A stretch of DNA of 35,264 nt from an uncultured Helcococcus sp. (GTDB lineage Bacteria > Bacillota > Clostridia > Tissierellales > Peptoniphilaceae): contig NZ_CAMPYN010000006.1 of NCBI RefSeq assembly GCF_946998255.1, positions 1 through 35,264 of the forward strand. Direction: 5' to 3'. Each line of letters starts with the position of its first letter. Position 1 is the first letter of the stretch. This document shows positions 15,629 to 24,049 of the stretch, piece by piece. The translations under genes and the position numbers were made by a program. The notes below the pieces were generated by a model that worked only from the letters and a program-made list of their open reading frames with translations, made no database searches and was not told the DNA's origin.

Positions 15629-15878
15629 TGTTCAGATAAATTGAAAAGTTGAAATCTGAATGAATAAATCACGAAAAACTCATTCAGATAAATTACAAAA
15701 TTGAATTCTGAATGAAAAAATCATGAAAAACTCATTCAGATAAAAATTTTTCTTCGATTCTGAATAAGGATTCTCAAAAAATCAGAATTAACTCATTCAG
15801 AAGAATCAAAAAGTTAAATTCTGAATGAAAAATTTATAAAAAATTCATTCAGACAAAATCTTATCTTAAATTTTGAAT
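15629..15878. repeat. Array of five tandem inverted-repeat units (TTCAGA...TCTGAA)
   Basis: Five units, each a TTCAGA arm and a TCTGAA arm about 25 bases apart (last unit TTTGAA), recur at starts 15629, 15681, 15733, 15794 and 15846. The unit-to-unit distances are 52, 52, 61 and 52 bases. The linkers are also similar, mostly a short A-rich stretch ending in ACTCA. Each unit can form a small hairpin, so a transcript would be a string of five stem-loops. No ORF or transposase is nearby. The array lies between the thiT terminator and another terminator-like hairpin. Confidence 0.75.
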
Positions 15879-15898
15879 AAAACAACGATAAATAAGAA

Positions 15899-15935
15899 AA
15901 AAGCAGAGACATACGCCTCTGCTTTTGTTTATTTT
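15899..15935. terminator. Terminator hairpin between the two repeat regions
   Basis: A perfect 10-bp stem (15899-15908 with 15917-15926) with an 8-base loop has an A-rich left flank and T-rich right flank. It can terminate transcription in both directions and may be the terminator for the cyclophilin gene lying 320 bases to the right. Confidence 0.7.
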
Positions 15936-15978
15936 TAATCTCTTAATTCAAGCAAATCCTTAAATAACCCTCAAAGTC

Positions 15979-16098
15979 CACATCTCATTCTAAAAACGCT
16001 TCAGTCGCGTTTTTATTCATTTCTACTAAGCGACTGTGTCGCTTGAGAAATAATGAAAAACGTAAAATATATTGCTCGCAATATTTTTTACTCCCATT
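15979..16098 (-). repeat. Modular palindromic repeat, copy B
   Basis: Read on the minus strand, this ~120-bp module runs AATGGGAGTAAAA, a hairpin closed by the TTTTAC complement, a second hairpin (AAGCGACACAGTCGCTT), the block AATGAATAAAAACGCGAC, GAAGCGTTTTTAGAATGAG and ATGTG. It shares all of the framework blocks with copy A, to which it is directly joined, but the loop and stem contents differ. The module has no coding potential. It is a family of structured intergenic repeats that I do not recognise. Confidence 0.7.
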
Positions 16099-16244
16099 CA
16101 CATCTCATTCTAAAAACGCTTCCTATTCGGTCGCGTTTTTATTCATTCGATGAAGAAGGGCCAGACATCGACTCGCACTTCACTTCGTTCGTGCTTGTCG
16201 TGTCATGACGTAAAATTGTGACCTTTCACAATTTTACTCCCATT
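16099..16244 (-). repeat. Modular palindromic repeat, copy A
   Basis: This ~146-bp module begins immediately after the TAG of the cyclophilin gene. On the minus strand it starts AATGGGAGTAAAA and forms a perfect 12-bp hairpin (GTAAAATTGTGA with its complement, 16210-16237). A larger hairpin built around GCACGAACGAAGTGAAGTGC follows, then the AAAAACGC...GCGTTTTT hairpin and the shared end GAATGAGATGTG. The framework blocks match copy B, while the internal stems are different in sequence but preserved as stems. In the transcript it would be a highly structured 3' UTR. Confidence 0.7.
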
Positions 16245-16967
16245 CTATTCTTCAACTTCAATTTTTTCTATCTTCACATCTTCTAGTGGTTTATCAGCTT
16301 GGTCTGTTTGAACTTTTGAAATTTTTTCTACAACATCCATACCTGAAACTACTTGGCCAAATACTGTGTGCTTTCCATCCAAGTGGAAGGCTCCACCAAC
16401 TTCTTTATAATGGTCAACTACTTTGTCAGGATATCCTTGGTCAGCTCCTAATTCTCTCATTTGGCTTAAAATATTTGCTGGCACTTCCTTAGCAGTAACT
16501 ATAAAGAATTGTGAACCATTGGTTTTAGGACCTGCATTTGCCATAGATAGAGCTCCGTAGAAGTGTCTAAAATCTACTGAAAATTCATCTTCAAAAGGTG
16601 CACCCCAAATAGATTCTCCACCTGCTCCTGTAGCTGTTGGATCTCCACCTTGGATCATAAAGTCTTCAATTACTCTGTGGAAGGTAACATCATTGTAGTA
16701 GCCTTCTTTAGCATGTTTTACAAAGTTTTCAACAGCCTTTGGTGCCACTTCTGGAAATAGTATAAGGTCTATTTCACCTAAACTTGTGGTCATTTTTACT
16801 TTAATATTTCCTTCTTGGTAGCCTTTAGCTTGATTTAATGTCATATCGTCGTCCGTTCCCTTAGTCTCGTTAACAGTTTCCCTTATACTTTCATTTTCCT
16901 TAGCTTTGTCTTTTGAACAAGCTGTTAGAAAGACTAAGACTGTAAGTATCAATAATATTTTCTTCAC
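16245..16967 (-). CDS. Cyclophilin-type peptidyl-prolyl isomerase lipoprotein
   Basis: The 240-residue protein catalyses cis/trans isomerisation at proline, probably on the outer face of the membrane. A lipoprotein signal peptide with lipobox LTAC places the lipidated Cys at residue 17. A polar linker (~18-55) leads to the cyclophilin domain (~56-238), with catalytic and binding motifs VTFHRVIEDFMIQGGDPTATG as two conserved segments (Arg in FHRV, Gln-Gly-Gly-Asp), LSMANAGPKTNGSQFFI (~140-156) and LDGKHTVFGQVVSGMDVV (~197-214). Translation starts at GTG 16967 with AGGAGG upstream. The stop codon abuts the palindromic repeat pair. Confidence 0.93.
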   Translation of the reverse strand: MKKILLILTVLVFLTACSKDKAKENESIRETVNETKGTDDDMTLNQAKGYQEGNIKVKMTTSLGEIDLILFPEVAPKAVENFVKHAKEGYYNDVTFHRVIEDFMIQGGDPTATGAGGESIWGAPFEDEFSVDFRHFYGALSMANAGPKTNGSQFFIVTAKEVPANILSQMRELGADQGYPDKVVDHYKEVGGAFHLDGKHTVFGQVVSGMDVVEKISKVQTDQADKPLEDVKIEKIEVEE

Positions 16968-17014
16968 TTAAACCTCCTAAGTAATAGAAATATTATATCA
17001 TATATGAGTTAATA

Positions 17015-17926
17015 TTAAATTTCTATCTTCTTTTCATACATGTAAGAACTGTAAATATATAGGATTCCAGACATTAGTAAAGTCGCTATTAATTGTATTA
17101 CTGCTTTACCAGTAACAGTTATTAAATTATGTCCTTCTGGATAACTAATTTCCACACCAAAACCTGTACCTATTTCCACACCAAAACCTGTATCTAAGAT
17201 GGTTCCTGAGAATGAATAGATATCTCCATTAAGAATGAGAGTAAATACGTAATTCCATACAAAATAGAATATTAAAGTTATTAGCACCCATAAGGCTGAA
17301 TTATTTCTTTTGCTTCCGATTTTATTCGCTGAAACTATAGCTGAATATATCACTAATATTACTAATAATGTGCTTGCAATACCTAAAACCGCATAAAATA
17401 ACAAGTTTAAAATATTATCCCATCCTGCAAATGTCATTTTGCTTACAGCTTCCTTCAAATATCCAAAGTTTTTAGAAAACGCCTCTTTTTCTCCTCCATT
17501 AATCATGACTATTGATAGGTTTATGAAGAATAAAACCAGATTCCATATTCCTAATATAATTGGCATAAACATAGCCCAGACAAAACCTACTATGGTCTTT
17601 GCTCCTATTATTTGGTAGCCATTGTATGGTATAGAAAAAGTAAAATAGGCTTGGTCATCGTAAATATCTCTTTGTAATATTGAACCTAGTTTAATATAGT
17701 AGGCAAATACAGTGATTATTATGATAATCGTAAAAACTATACCAAGTGTATTTGTTAAAGCAAATGTAGTTGGTGTTGGTGATAAGTTATTATCACCCTT
17801 GATAAAATTACTTATAATACCTGTTAAAAAACCTTGAATTAAAAAAGTAGCTCCCATTAAAATTAATATCAATTGTAAAAATTGACGGCGAGTATTTCTA
17901 AACTCGTATGATAACAATTTTCTCAT
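17015..17926 (-). CDS. ABC transporter permease (ABC-2-like)
   Basis: The ~303-residue membrane protein has about six hydrophobic segments (~18-38, ~52-76, ~105-133, ~165-195, ~205-226 and ~270-292). It lies directly downstream of an ABC ATPase gene (8-base gap) that follows a GntR-family regulator, so it is the membrane half of an exporter. The arrangement resembles YtrA-type operons, which respond to cell-envelope stress in Bacillus, but the cargo is unknown. Near residue 240 an 8-residue unit (TGFGVEIG/S) occurs twice in tandem. ATG 17926 is preferred over ATG 17929 because of spacing from AGGAGG. Confidence 0.82.
   Translation of the reverse strand: MRKLLSYEFRNTRRQFLQLILILMGATFLIQGFLTGIISNFIKGDNNLSPTPTTFALTNTLGIVFTIIIIITVFAYYIKLGSILQRDIYDDQAYFTFSIPYNGYQIIGAKTIVGFVWAMFMPIILGIWNLVLFFINLSIVMINGGEKEAFSKNFGYLKEAVSKMTFAGWDNILNLLFYAVLGIASTLLVILVIYSAIVSANKIGSKRNNSALWVLITLIFYFVWNYVFTLILNGDIYSFSGTILDTGFGVEIGTGFGVEISYPEGHNLITVTGKAVIQLIATLLMSGILYIYSSYMYEKKIEI
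17148..17195 (-). repeat. 24-bp tandem duplication inside the permease
   Basis: Two copies of a 24-base unit lie head to tail (starts 17148 and 17172), identical for 22 of 24 bases as read by eye. They encode TGFGVEIG and TGFGVEIS in an extracytoplasmic loop. The near identity suggests a recent in-frame duplication. Confidence 0.8.
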
Positions 17927-17934
17927 CATTCCTC

Positions 17935-18630
17935 CTATGATAGATATCCATACATATCTTTATAAATTTCAGCAATGGACTTAGATTTTTCCATTCTTAG
18001 TTCTTCCGCATTGGACTGTAAGATTATTTCACCCTTTGAAATAAAGATAACTTCATCAAATAAGGATTCCATTTCATCAATCAAATGAGTAGTAATGATT
18101 AAAAGCTTATCTTCGCTAATATTTGAAAATATAGCCTTCATAATCATATCCCTAGCAAGTAAGTCAACACCTGCTATAGGCTCATCTATGACAAAGATAT
18201 CTGCATCTCTAGATAAGATAAGAGCCAAGTGAAACTTTTCACTCATACCCTTTGATAGGTCTGAAACCTTACTTTCAACATCTAATTGCATAAGTTTTAT
18301 TAAATCATCAAATTTTTTAAGGTCAAAATCATCAAAAAACTTTTTATACAAGTCCCTAGCTTCTTTTAATTTATAGTCAGTAGGAATGAATGGCTTGTCA
18401 GGCAAATAGGATATCCTAGCCTTTGTTTCACTTCCTACTTCGTGGTCAAATACAGTGATTTTACCCTTACTTGGTTTTAGGTAGCCTTGGATTAATTTTA
18501 AGAAGGTTGTTTTACCTGAACCATTTGGTCCCAAAATTCCAACTACCTTACCACCAGATATCTGTGTATTGATATTATTCAAAGCTCTTACTTTTCCATA
18601 AGACTTGCTTACATTTTCAAATTTAATCAT
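17935..18630 (-). CDS. ABC transporter ATP-binding protein
   Basis: This 231-residue cytosolic ATPase subunit powers the adjacent permease. It has Walker A GPNGSGKT (34-41), the Q-loop region near YLPDKP, signature LSKGMSEK (~128-135), Walker B DIFVIDEP (~146-153) and the H-loop ITTHLID (~180-186). The signature is LSKGM rather than LSGGQ, as in the YhcH/YtrB-type subfamily. It overlaps the regulator gene by 4 bases (ATGA-type) and is followed 8 bases later by the permease, which argues for one transcript. Confidence 0.92.
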   Translation of the reverse strand: MIKFENVSKSYGKVRALNNINTQISGGKVVGILGPNGSGKTTFLKLIQGYLKPSKGKITVFDHEVGSETKARISYLPDKPFIPTDYKLKEARDLYKKFFDDFDLKKFDDLIKLMQLDVESKVSDLSKGMSEKFHLALILSRDADIFVIDEPIAGVDLLARDMIMKAIFSNISEDKLLIITTHLIDEMESLFDEVIFISKGEIILQSNAEELRMEKSKSIAEIYKDMYGYLS

Positions 18631-18977
18631 AAGCTCTCCTTGATTCTATTTATAATTTCTTCTTTTTCATATTTCATATTGACTAATTTATCGACTAAGT
18701 CATTTATTTCCTTGTCTAAATAATCATATTTTAACTTATTTATTGTTTTTGGATCTTCATTTACAAAATATCCAATTCCTCTTTTGGAATAGATATATCC
18801 TTCTTGCTCAAGCTCAGCATAAGCCTTTTGTCCTGTATTTGGGTTTACCATCATATCTTTGGCATAGTCCCTGATAGAAGGTAGCCTATCTCCAGGCAGG
18901 TAGCTTTCATTGATAATTCCCGCTTTTATATCATCCATGAGCTGGATATAGATAGGTTTATCATTTTCAAAATCCAT
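18627..18977 (-). CDS. GntR family transcriptional regulator (YtrA-type)
   Basis: The 116-residue repressor-like protein has an N-terminal winged helix (PIYIQLMDDIKAGIINESYLP..., recognition region IRDYAKDMMVNPNTGQKAYAELE in two parts, ~30-62). It ends in a short helical C-terminal segment (~75-115) with no effector domain, the hallmark of the YtrA subfamily. Such proteins usually repress their own ABC operon and are relieved by envelope stress or antibiotics. The ribosome site is AAGGAGG. Stop is TGA overlapping the ATPase start. Confidence 0.9.
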   Translation of the reverse strand: MDFENDKPIYIQLMDDIKAGIINESYLPGDRLPSIRDYAKDMMVNPNTGQKAYAELEQEGYIYSKRGIGYFVNEDPKTINKLKYDYLDKEINDLVDKLVNMKYEKEEIINRIKESL

Positions 18978-19008
18978 AAGCCCTCCTTTGTATTAGCGTT
19001 CTACTTAT

Positions 19009-19036
19009 ATAATACACCAGTATAGTGAATTGTCAA
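19009..19036 (-). promoter_or_regulatory. Promoter of the GntR-ABC operon
   Basis: On the minus strand a perfect TTGACA (19031-19036), a 16-base spacer and TATTAT (19009-19014) start transcription near 19002, 25 bases before the ATG. A short inverted repeat ATAC-TGGT-GTAT overlaps the -10 and spacer, a plausible autorepressor site. Confidence 0.65.
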
Positions 19037-19049
19037 GTATTTTTTAAAA

Positions 19050-19098
19050 AAATAAAAGATAGTATGAATGCATGAGCATCTCATACTATCTTTTTTCA
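19050..19098. terminator. Terminator after radA
   Basis: A 14-bp perfect stem (19054-19067 with 19081-19094) lies directly downstream of the radA stop, with A- and T-runs on both sides. It also insulates the GntR promoter from the clpC-radA transcript. Confidence 0.85.
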
Positions 19099-19102
19099 CT
19101 CA

Positions 19103-20470
19103 TCAAGCAAAAACATCCCTAATAATTTCATTCAAATTATTAAATTGTTTTACCTTTAAATTTTTTATTTTACTTAAATCAATATTAGTCTTGGCTATAT
19201 AAGCCTCTTCAAATCCCAACCTGTCTAATTCTAAAAGCCTTTTTTCTAAGTCAGGCACTCTCTTCGCTTCACCGGTCAAACCTATTTCCGCTATAAAAAC
19301 AGTGGAATTTCCTATAGGTTTTTTCTTTATAGATGAAACTATAGACATGATGATGGCTAGGTTTACAGATTGCTCTGATAATTTCAAACCACCAGTAGTT
19401 TTTAATATTACATTTTTATCATAAAGGCTAAAGTCTGCCCTTTGTTCTAGGATGGATATTAGCGTATTTAGCTGGTCCTTTCTCAAGGAATCTCCTATCC
19501 TTATTGGATATGGGGTGAATGATTGGGATACCAAGGATTCAACTTCTACTGATAAAATCCTACTTCCCTCCTTTATAACTGCAATGGCAGCACCTTCTAT
19601 AGGTTTCTCTCTTGCTGTTATAAAGTATTCTGAAGGGTTTTTAACTTCTTTTAATCCCTCTTCTTCCATATCAAAAAGACCAATTTCTCCGGTATAACCA
19701 AACCTATTTTTTGTAGTCCTTAAAACTCTCAACTGAGAATCGCTTTCTGACTCTAAGATTAAAACTGTATCAACTAAATGTTCTAGAGTCATGAGGCCTG
19801 CCATTTCACCTGATTTGGTCATATGACCAACCATGATAGCTGCCCTAGGTTTTTTAGCTGACTTACATTTGTCTACCAAGGCATTGGCACATTCTATAGT
19901 TTGGGTTGGTGTACCTGGTCTTTGGGCATATTCATCAAGGGCCAAGGTTTGGATAGAGTCCAAAAATATTATATCTGGATCTATATTGTCAATTTCCAGC
20001 AAAGCTGCATCCATAGAATTTGTGGATATAATAAAGATATCTTCAGGTATTTCCTTCATAATCCTCAAAGCCCTAGCTTTTATCTGGGATGCTGACTCTT
20101 CTCCAGAAATATAAAGAATAATCTTTCCAGATTTTGCTATCTTGTTGGCAAGTTCAAGTAGCAGGGTTGATTTACCTGCACCCGGCTTGGCAGTAAGAAT
20201 GGAAACCGAGTCTCTAACCAATCCTCCACCTATGGTCCTATCAAATTCTTCTACACCTGTTTTTATTCTTTCGGAATAATCCACAGGCACCTTATTTAAT
20301 CTTTCAGATTTTCTTCTTTCTTTTTTTACTTGGGCTTTATTTTTGCTGTTTTTTTCTACAACTTCTTCTACAAGACTGTTCCATGCACCACAGCTCGGAC
20401 ACTTACCTGCCCAGGCTATTGTAGATTCACCACATTCGGTACATGTGTAAATAGTTTTTGTTTTCGCCAT
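19103..20470 (-). CDS. radA: DNA repair protein RadA (Sms)
   Basis: This RecA-related ATPase promotes branch migration and helps process recombination intermediates. The 455-residue protein has a C4 zinc finger (CTECGESTIAWAGKCPSCG, ~9-27), Walker A AKPGAGKST (~94-102; the family norm is G-x-PGIGKST), Walker B IIFLDSIQT (~165-173) and the RadA-specific KNRFGYTGEIGLF (~253-265). A C-terminal Lon-like domain without the protease dyad completes it (~290-455, with NVILKTTGGLKLSE and FIAEIGLTGE). It is the last gene of the ctsR operon, starting 1 base after the clpC stop with only a weak ribosome site, so translation probably depends on coupling. Confidence 0.95.
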   Translation of the reverse strand: MAKTKTIYTCTECGESTIAWAGKCPSCGAWNSLVEEVVEKNSKNKAQVKKERRKSERLNKVPVDYSERIKTGVEEFDRTIGGGLVRDSVSILTAKPGAGKSTLLLELANKIAKSGKIILYISGEESASQIKARALRIMKEIPEDIFIISTNSMDAALLEIDNIDPDIIFLDSIQTLALDEYAQRPGTPTQTIECANALVDKCKSAKKPRAAIMVGHMTKSGEMAGLMTLEHLVDTVLILESESDSQLRVLRTTKNRFGYTGEIGLFDMEEEGLKEVKNPSEYFITAREKPIEGAAIAVIKEGSRILSVEVESLVSQSFTPYPIRIGDSLRKDQLNTLISILEQRADFSLYDKNVILKTTGGLKLSEQSVNLAIIMSIVSSIKKKPIGNSTVFIAEIGLTGEAKRVPDLEKRLLELDRLGFEEAYIAKTNIDLSKIKNLKVKQFNNLNEIIRDVFA

Positions 20471-20471
20471 A

Positions 20472-22868
20472 TTAGACCAACTCTAGTTCATTGATAGCTA
20501 TCTTGTCTGCCCTAGAAATAATTGAAATCATCTTATCTTTGGATAAGGCATTTTCTAACATTTTTTCAGCAATCAAGTCTTCAATTTCAGTCTTTATAGC
20601 CCTATCGAGTGGTCTTGCTCCGTAGTTTTCATCAAATCCTACTTCGGTTATTTTTTCTGCAACCTTTTCGGTATACTTGGCGGCATATCCCATTTCTTCA
20701 AGCCTATCAATTAGTTTATCAAGTTTCAATTCTACTATCTTCTTGATATCTTCTTTATTTAATCTGTTAAATACGATTATATCGTCAATCCTATTTAAAA
20801 ATTCTGGCTTAAAGAGGTTTTTCAATTCCTTATTTACTATTTCTTTAGTTTTTTCATAGTCTCTTTTTTCTGATTCTTCAGCTGATTCAAAACCTATTGT
20901 GTTTTTCTTAGACAACTTGCTTGCACCAGCATTTGAAGTCAAGATTACTATGGTATTGGTAAAGTCGACTTCACGGCCTTGGGCATCTGTCAACCTACCC
21001 TCATCCAAGATTTGAAGGAGGATATTGAAAACATCTGGGTGGGCCTTTTCAATCTCGTCAAATAGGATTACTGAATAAGGGTTAGACCTTACTTTTTCAG
21101 TTAATTGACCACCTTCATCATAGCCTACATATCCTGGAGGTGACCCTATAAGCTTGGCAACTGAATGTTTTTCCATGTATTCTGACATGTCAATTCTGAT
21201 TAGTGAATCTTCATCTTCAAAAATTTCTCCAGCTATTTTCTTTGCCAAGTAGGTTTTACCTACTCCTGTTGGACCTACAAAAATGAAGGTACCAATAGGG
21301 CTATTTGGATCTTTTAAGCCAACTCTAGCTCTTTTTATTGCCTTGGATACTGTGTTTACAGCATCATCTTGACCAATTACTAGACCCTTAAGATTTTTAT
21401 CTAAGTCCCTATATCTTTCATTTTCTTCCTGGCTTAGTTTTGTCACAGGTACCTTAGACCATTTAGAAATAATTTCTCTTACCTTGTCTAAAGTAATTGT
21501 TTCTAGGTAATCAATTTTACCCTCTGCTTCAGAAGCTTCCTTGGCTTCATTGTATTCAAAGATTTTTCTTTCAATTTCTTGTAACCTATCTCTTATATAG
21601 GCTGCCTTTTCGTAGTTTTGTGTATTAATAGCTTCTTCTTTTTCTGCATTTAAACTATCAGCTTCCTCATGCAATTTCACCAATTCTTCAGGTAATTCAA
21701 AGGAATCAACCTTCAAATTTGAAGAAGCCTCATCTATAACGTCAATAGCCTTGTCAGGTAAAAACCTGTCAACTATATATCTATCTGCTAGTTTTACAGC
21801 CTCTTCTATAACTTGGTCTGATATTTTTATCCTGTGGAATTTTTCATAAAATGGTCTAATACCTTTGATAATATTTATGGTTTCCTCAACACTTGGCTCT
21901 TCAACCATTATAGGTTGCAATCTTCTTTCTAGGGCATTTTCTTTTTCAATTATTTGCCTATATTCAGAAATAGTTGTTGCGCCAATTATTTTTATATCAC
22001 CCTTGGTAAGGTATGGTTTCATGATATTTGAAGCGTCTAATGAGCCTTCTGAAGATCCTGCGCCTACAATGGTGTGGATTTCATCTATAAATAAGATAAC
22101 ATCATCCATTTCAGCAACTTCTTTTAGGGTGTCAGAAATTCTCTTTTCAAAGTCACCCCTATATTTGGTTCCTGCAACCATAGATGCCATATCTAGGGAT
22201 ATAATTTTCTTATCCTTTATAATATCTGGTACATCACCTTCAACTATCTTTTTAGCAAGACCCTCAACTATAGCCGTTTTACCAACACCGGCCTCACCAA
22301 TTAAGATTGGATTGTTTTTTGTACGTCTAGTTAAAACTTGAATGATCCTTGAAATTTCTTCTTCCCTACCTATTACACCATCAATTTTTTCAATAGCTTC
22401 CCCAGTAAGGTCAATACCAAACTTGCTTAAGTTTGAATCTGCATTGTCTCCAAGTCCACTGCCCCTATTTTGAACATAGTAGTTTAATATCATAAATACT
22501 TGTTGGGGGTCTACATTGGTATCAACTAAAATATCTTTTGCGTTAGATTCTGAAGTAAGTAAGTTTAATAAAAGAAGCTCTTCAAAAGTCATGCTGTTAT
22601 AGTTTTTTCTTTTTAATAAAACAACATCATCAAGTATTGACTTTAGAAGCTGTGAAGTGCCTTCTATAGTCGAAGATTTGTCTTGGTCTGGAGACATTTC
22701 AATAAATTCTTTTATAAGCTCATAATCAGCTCCTGCTGTGGCTAGGGCTTTTGATTCCAAGCCACCTGTTTTAAGCAGGGCCAAGAGAGCATGCTCTGTA
22801 TTTACTGTTTTGGCACTTAAGTCTCTAGCCTCATCAGTAATTTTTGTCATCAATTTTCTCATATTCAT
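20472..22868 (-). CDS. clpC: ATP-dependent Clp protease ATPase subunit ClpC
   Basis: This AAA+ unfoldase feeds misfolded or regulatory proteins to ClpP. The 798-residue protein has an N-terminal Clp_N domain (~1-135, rather divergent) and AAA-1 with Walker A GEAGVGKT (191-198) and Walker B VILFIDEIHT (257-266). A short middle domain with UVR-like helices (~395-440, NYEKAAYIRDRLQ) separates this from AAA-2, with GPTGVGKT (532-539) and ILFDEIEKAHPDV (~602-614). A ClpB-type D2-small domain ends the chain. The short middle domain distinguishes ClpC from ClpB. ATG 22868 overlaps the mcsA TGA by 4 bases. Confidence 0.95.
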   Translation of the reverse strand: MNMRKLMTKITDEARDLSAKTVNTEHALLALLKTGGLESKALATAGADYELIKEFIEMSPDQDKSSTIEGTSQLLKSILDDVVLLKRKNYNSMTFEELLLLNLLTSESNAKDILVDTNVDPQQVFMILNYYVQNRGSGLGDNADSNLSKFGIDLTGEAIEKIDGVIGREEEISRIIQVLTRRTKNNPILIGEAGVGKTAIVEGLAKKIVEGDVPDIIKDKKIISLDMASMVAGTKYRGDFEKRISDTLKEVAEMDDVILFIDEIHTIVGAGSSEGSLDASNIMKPYLTKGDIKIIGATTISEYRQIIEKENALERRLQPIMVEEPSVEETINIIKGIRPFYEKFHRIKISDQVIEEAVKLADRYIVDRFLPDKAIDVIDEASSNLKVDSFELPEELVKLHEEADSLNAEKEEAINTQNYEKAAYIRDRLQEIERKIFEYNEAKEASEAEGKIDYLETITLDKVREIISKWSKVPVTKLSQEENERYRDLDKNLKGLVIGQDDAVNTVSKAIKRARVGLKDPNSPIGTFIFVGPTGVGKTYLAKKIAGEIFEDEDSLIRIDMSEYMEKHSVAKLIGSPPGYVGYDEGGQLTEKVRSNPYSVILFDEIEKAHPDVFNILLQILDEGRLTDAQGREVDFTNTIVILTSNAGASKLSKKNTIGFESAEESEKRDYEKTKEIVNKELKNLFKPEFLNRIDDIIVFNRLNKEDIKKIVELKLDKLIDRLEEMGYAAKYTEKVAEKITEVGFDENYGARPLDRAIKTEIEDLIAEKMLENALSKDKMISIISRADKIAINELELV

Positions 22869-23509
22869 GAACTTTCACCTTCTTTTTCTAATTTACGTAT
22901 AACCATTATTTTCTTATTCATAGCACGAAGCTCATCTCTAGCCCCTGCTGCTTTCATGTATTCTTCCTCTTGAATATGCTTGAACAATTCATTTCTCTTT
23001 CTATCAATTGATTTTTGAATCATTTTGACTTGTCTTTCCAAGCTACTATCATTTGAAGAATGATATTCCCTATCTATATCCTTGGTCTTTCCAAAAGTTT
23101 CAAAAGGGTTATATTTTGCATTATCTTTTTTAGCAAAGTCTGACCTTCTATTTTCTGCCATCTTATTAAAGATATCTTCTATATTGACATCTGAAAAATC
23201 AAAATTTTGCTTGGTAAAATCCATTTGATTTGATTTGAATTTATCCATATCTATTTCGCTCATGTCCACATCTTCTAAAAATGTAGATAGGAAGGTATTA
23301 AATTCTTCCTTGTTGTTTTGCATAAAATCAAACATTTGCTTTTGAATTTTTTCTGGATCTAGGTTACCATCTTCATCTTGGATATTTTCCATCATGGCTT
23401 CGGTTTGTTCCCTGTAGCAATCCATGCAGATGCTTAATTTTTTCATTTCTCCATTAATCATCATATAGACTTCCATATCAGCATCTTGTCCACAATTAAA
23501 ACATTGCAT
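22865..23509 (-). CDS. mcsA: McsA-like zinc-finger/UVR adaptor protein
   Basis: The 214-residue protein has an N-terminal zinc-binding pair (Cys3, Cys6, Cys28, Cys31: CFNCG and CMDC). A long acidic, Met/Asp/Asn-rich middle (~40-125) follows, and a C-terminal UVR/coiled region (~165-210, KHIQEEEYMKAAGARDELRAM). In Bacillus, McsA activates the arginine kinase McsB and modulates CtsR and ClpC. Here there is no mcsB between this gene and clpC. The protein is longer than Bacillus McsA (185 residues) and has one CxxC pair of pairs instead of two. The middle is unlike typical McsA, so a distinct adaptor role is possible. Ribosome site AGGAGG; stop TGA. Confidence 0.85.
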   Translation of the reverse strand: MQCFNCGQDADMEVYMMINGEMKKLSICMDCYREQTEAMMENIQDEDGNLDPEKIQKQMFDFMQNNKEEFNTFLSTFLEDVDMSEIDMDKFKSNQMDFTKQNFDFSDVNIEDIFNKMAENRRSDFAKKDNAKYNPFETFGKTKDIDREYHSSNDSSLERQVKMIQKSIDRKRNELFKHIQEEEYMKAAGARDELRAMNKKIMVIRKLEKEGESS

Positions 23510-23518
23510 AATTACCTC

Positions 23519-23977
23519 CTATCTTAGAAGAGCTAGCAAGATATTTTTGAAAATATCTGCCCTCAACTTATTTCTATCTTTCATATCTACATGAGCTAGG
23601 GCATTGTCATCTAAGCTATGGATAATGATAAAGGCTTCACTCTCACTTAACACTTCATCATCCACCAAAGACCTAACTACATGTTTTACCTTATCTAGGG
23701 TAATGGTATCTTTTATAACTCCATTAAGAATATTATTAATTAATTCATTTTCACTTAATTCTAACTTTATTATCTTTATATACCCACCACCGCCTCTTCT
23801 ACTCTCTACATAATATCCTTTATAAGGAGTGAATCTAGTTGTTAAAACATAATTTATTTGTGATGGGGCACAATTAAACTTTTGGGCTAGCTCATTTCTA
23901 CCTATCTCTATAAATTCTATATCTTCACTTGCTAGCATCTCCAAAAGAAATTGCTCAATACGTGTTGTTAGTCCCAC
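23519..23977 (-). CDS. ctsR: Transcriptional repressor CtsR
   Basis: This repressor of class III heat-shock genes (clp) has 152 residues. The N-terminal winged helix (~1-70) contains the helix-turn-helix GRNELAQKFNCAPSQINYVL (~27-46) and the glycine-rich wing RRGGGGYIKI (~60-69), which in CtsR acts as the thermosensing DNA-binding loop. The C-terminal dimerisation and McsA/ClpC-interaction domain follows. Translation begins at GTG 23977 (GLTTRIEQFLLEML). Two CtsR-type boxes lie upstream, consistent with autorepression of the whole ctsR-mcsA-clpC-radA operon. Confidence 0.93.
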   Translation of the reverse strand: MGLTTRIEQFLLEMLASEDIEFIEIGRNELAQKFNCAPSQINYVLTTRFTPYKGYYVESRRGGGGYIKIIKLELSENELINNILNGVIKDTITLDKVKHVVRSLVDDEVLSESEAFIIIHSLDDNALAHVDMKDRNKLRADIFKNILLALLR

Positions 23978-23992
23978 TTCTTCCTCTTTCTA

Positions 23993-24009
23993 TTTTACCT
24001 TCTTTGACT
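23993..24009 (-). promoter_or_regulatory. CtsR operator, gene-proximal
   Basis: The minus-strand sequence AGTCAAAGAAGGTAAAA matches the CtsR consensus RGTCAAA-NAN-RGTCAAA at every defined position but one (A for C in the second half). It lies 15 bases upstream of the ctsR GTG. Confidence 0.75.
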
Positions 24010-24049
24010 TTCTAAATAAAAAATAAGGTAGACCTAGTCTACTAAGTAA

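Noticed and set aside
15629..15878. CRISPR array
   Set aside because: The conserved part is a short inverted repeat with variable loop and fairly conserved linkers, not a 24-37 base direct repeat with unique spacers. There are no cas genes in the window.
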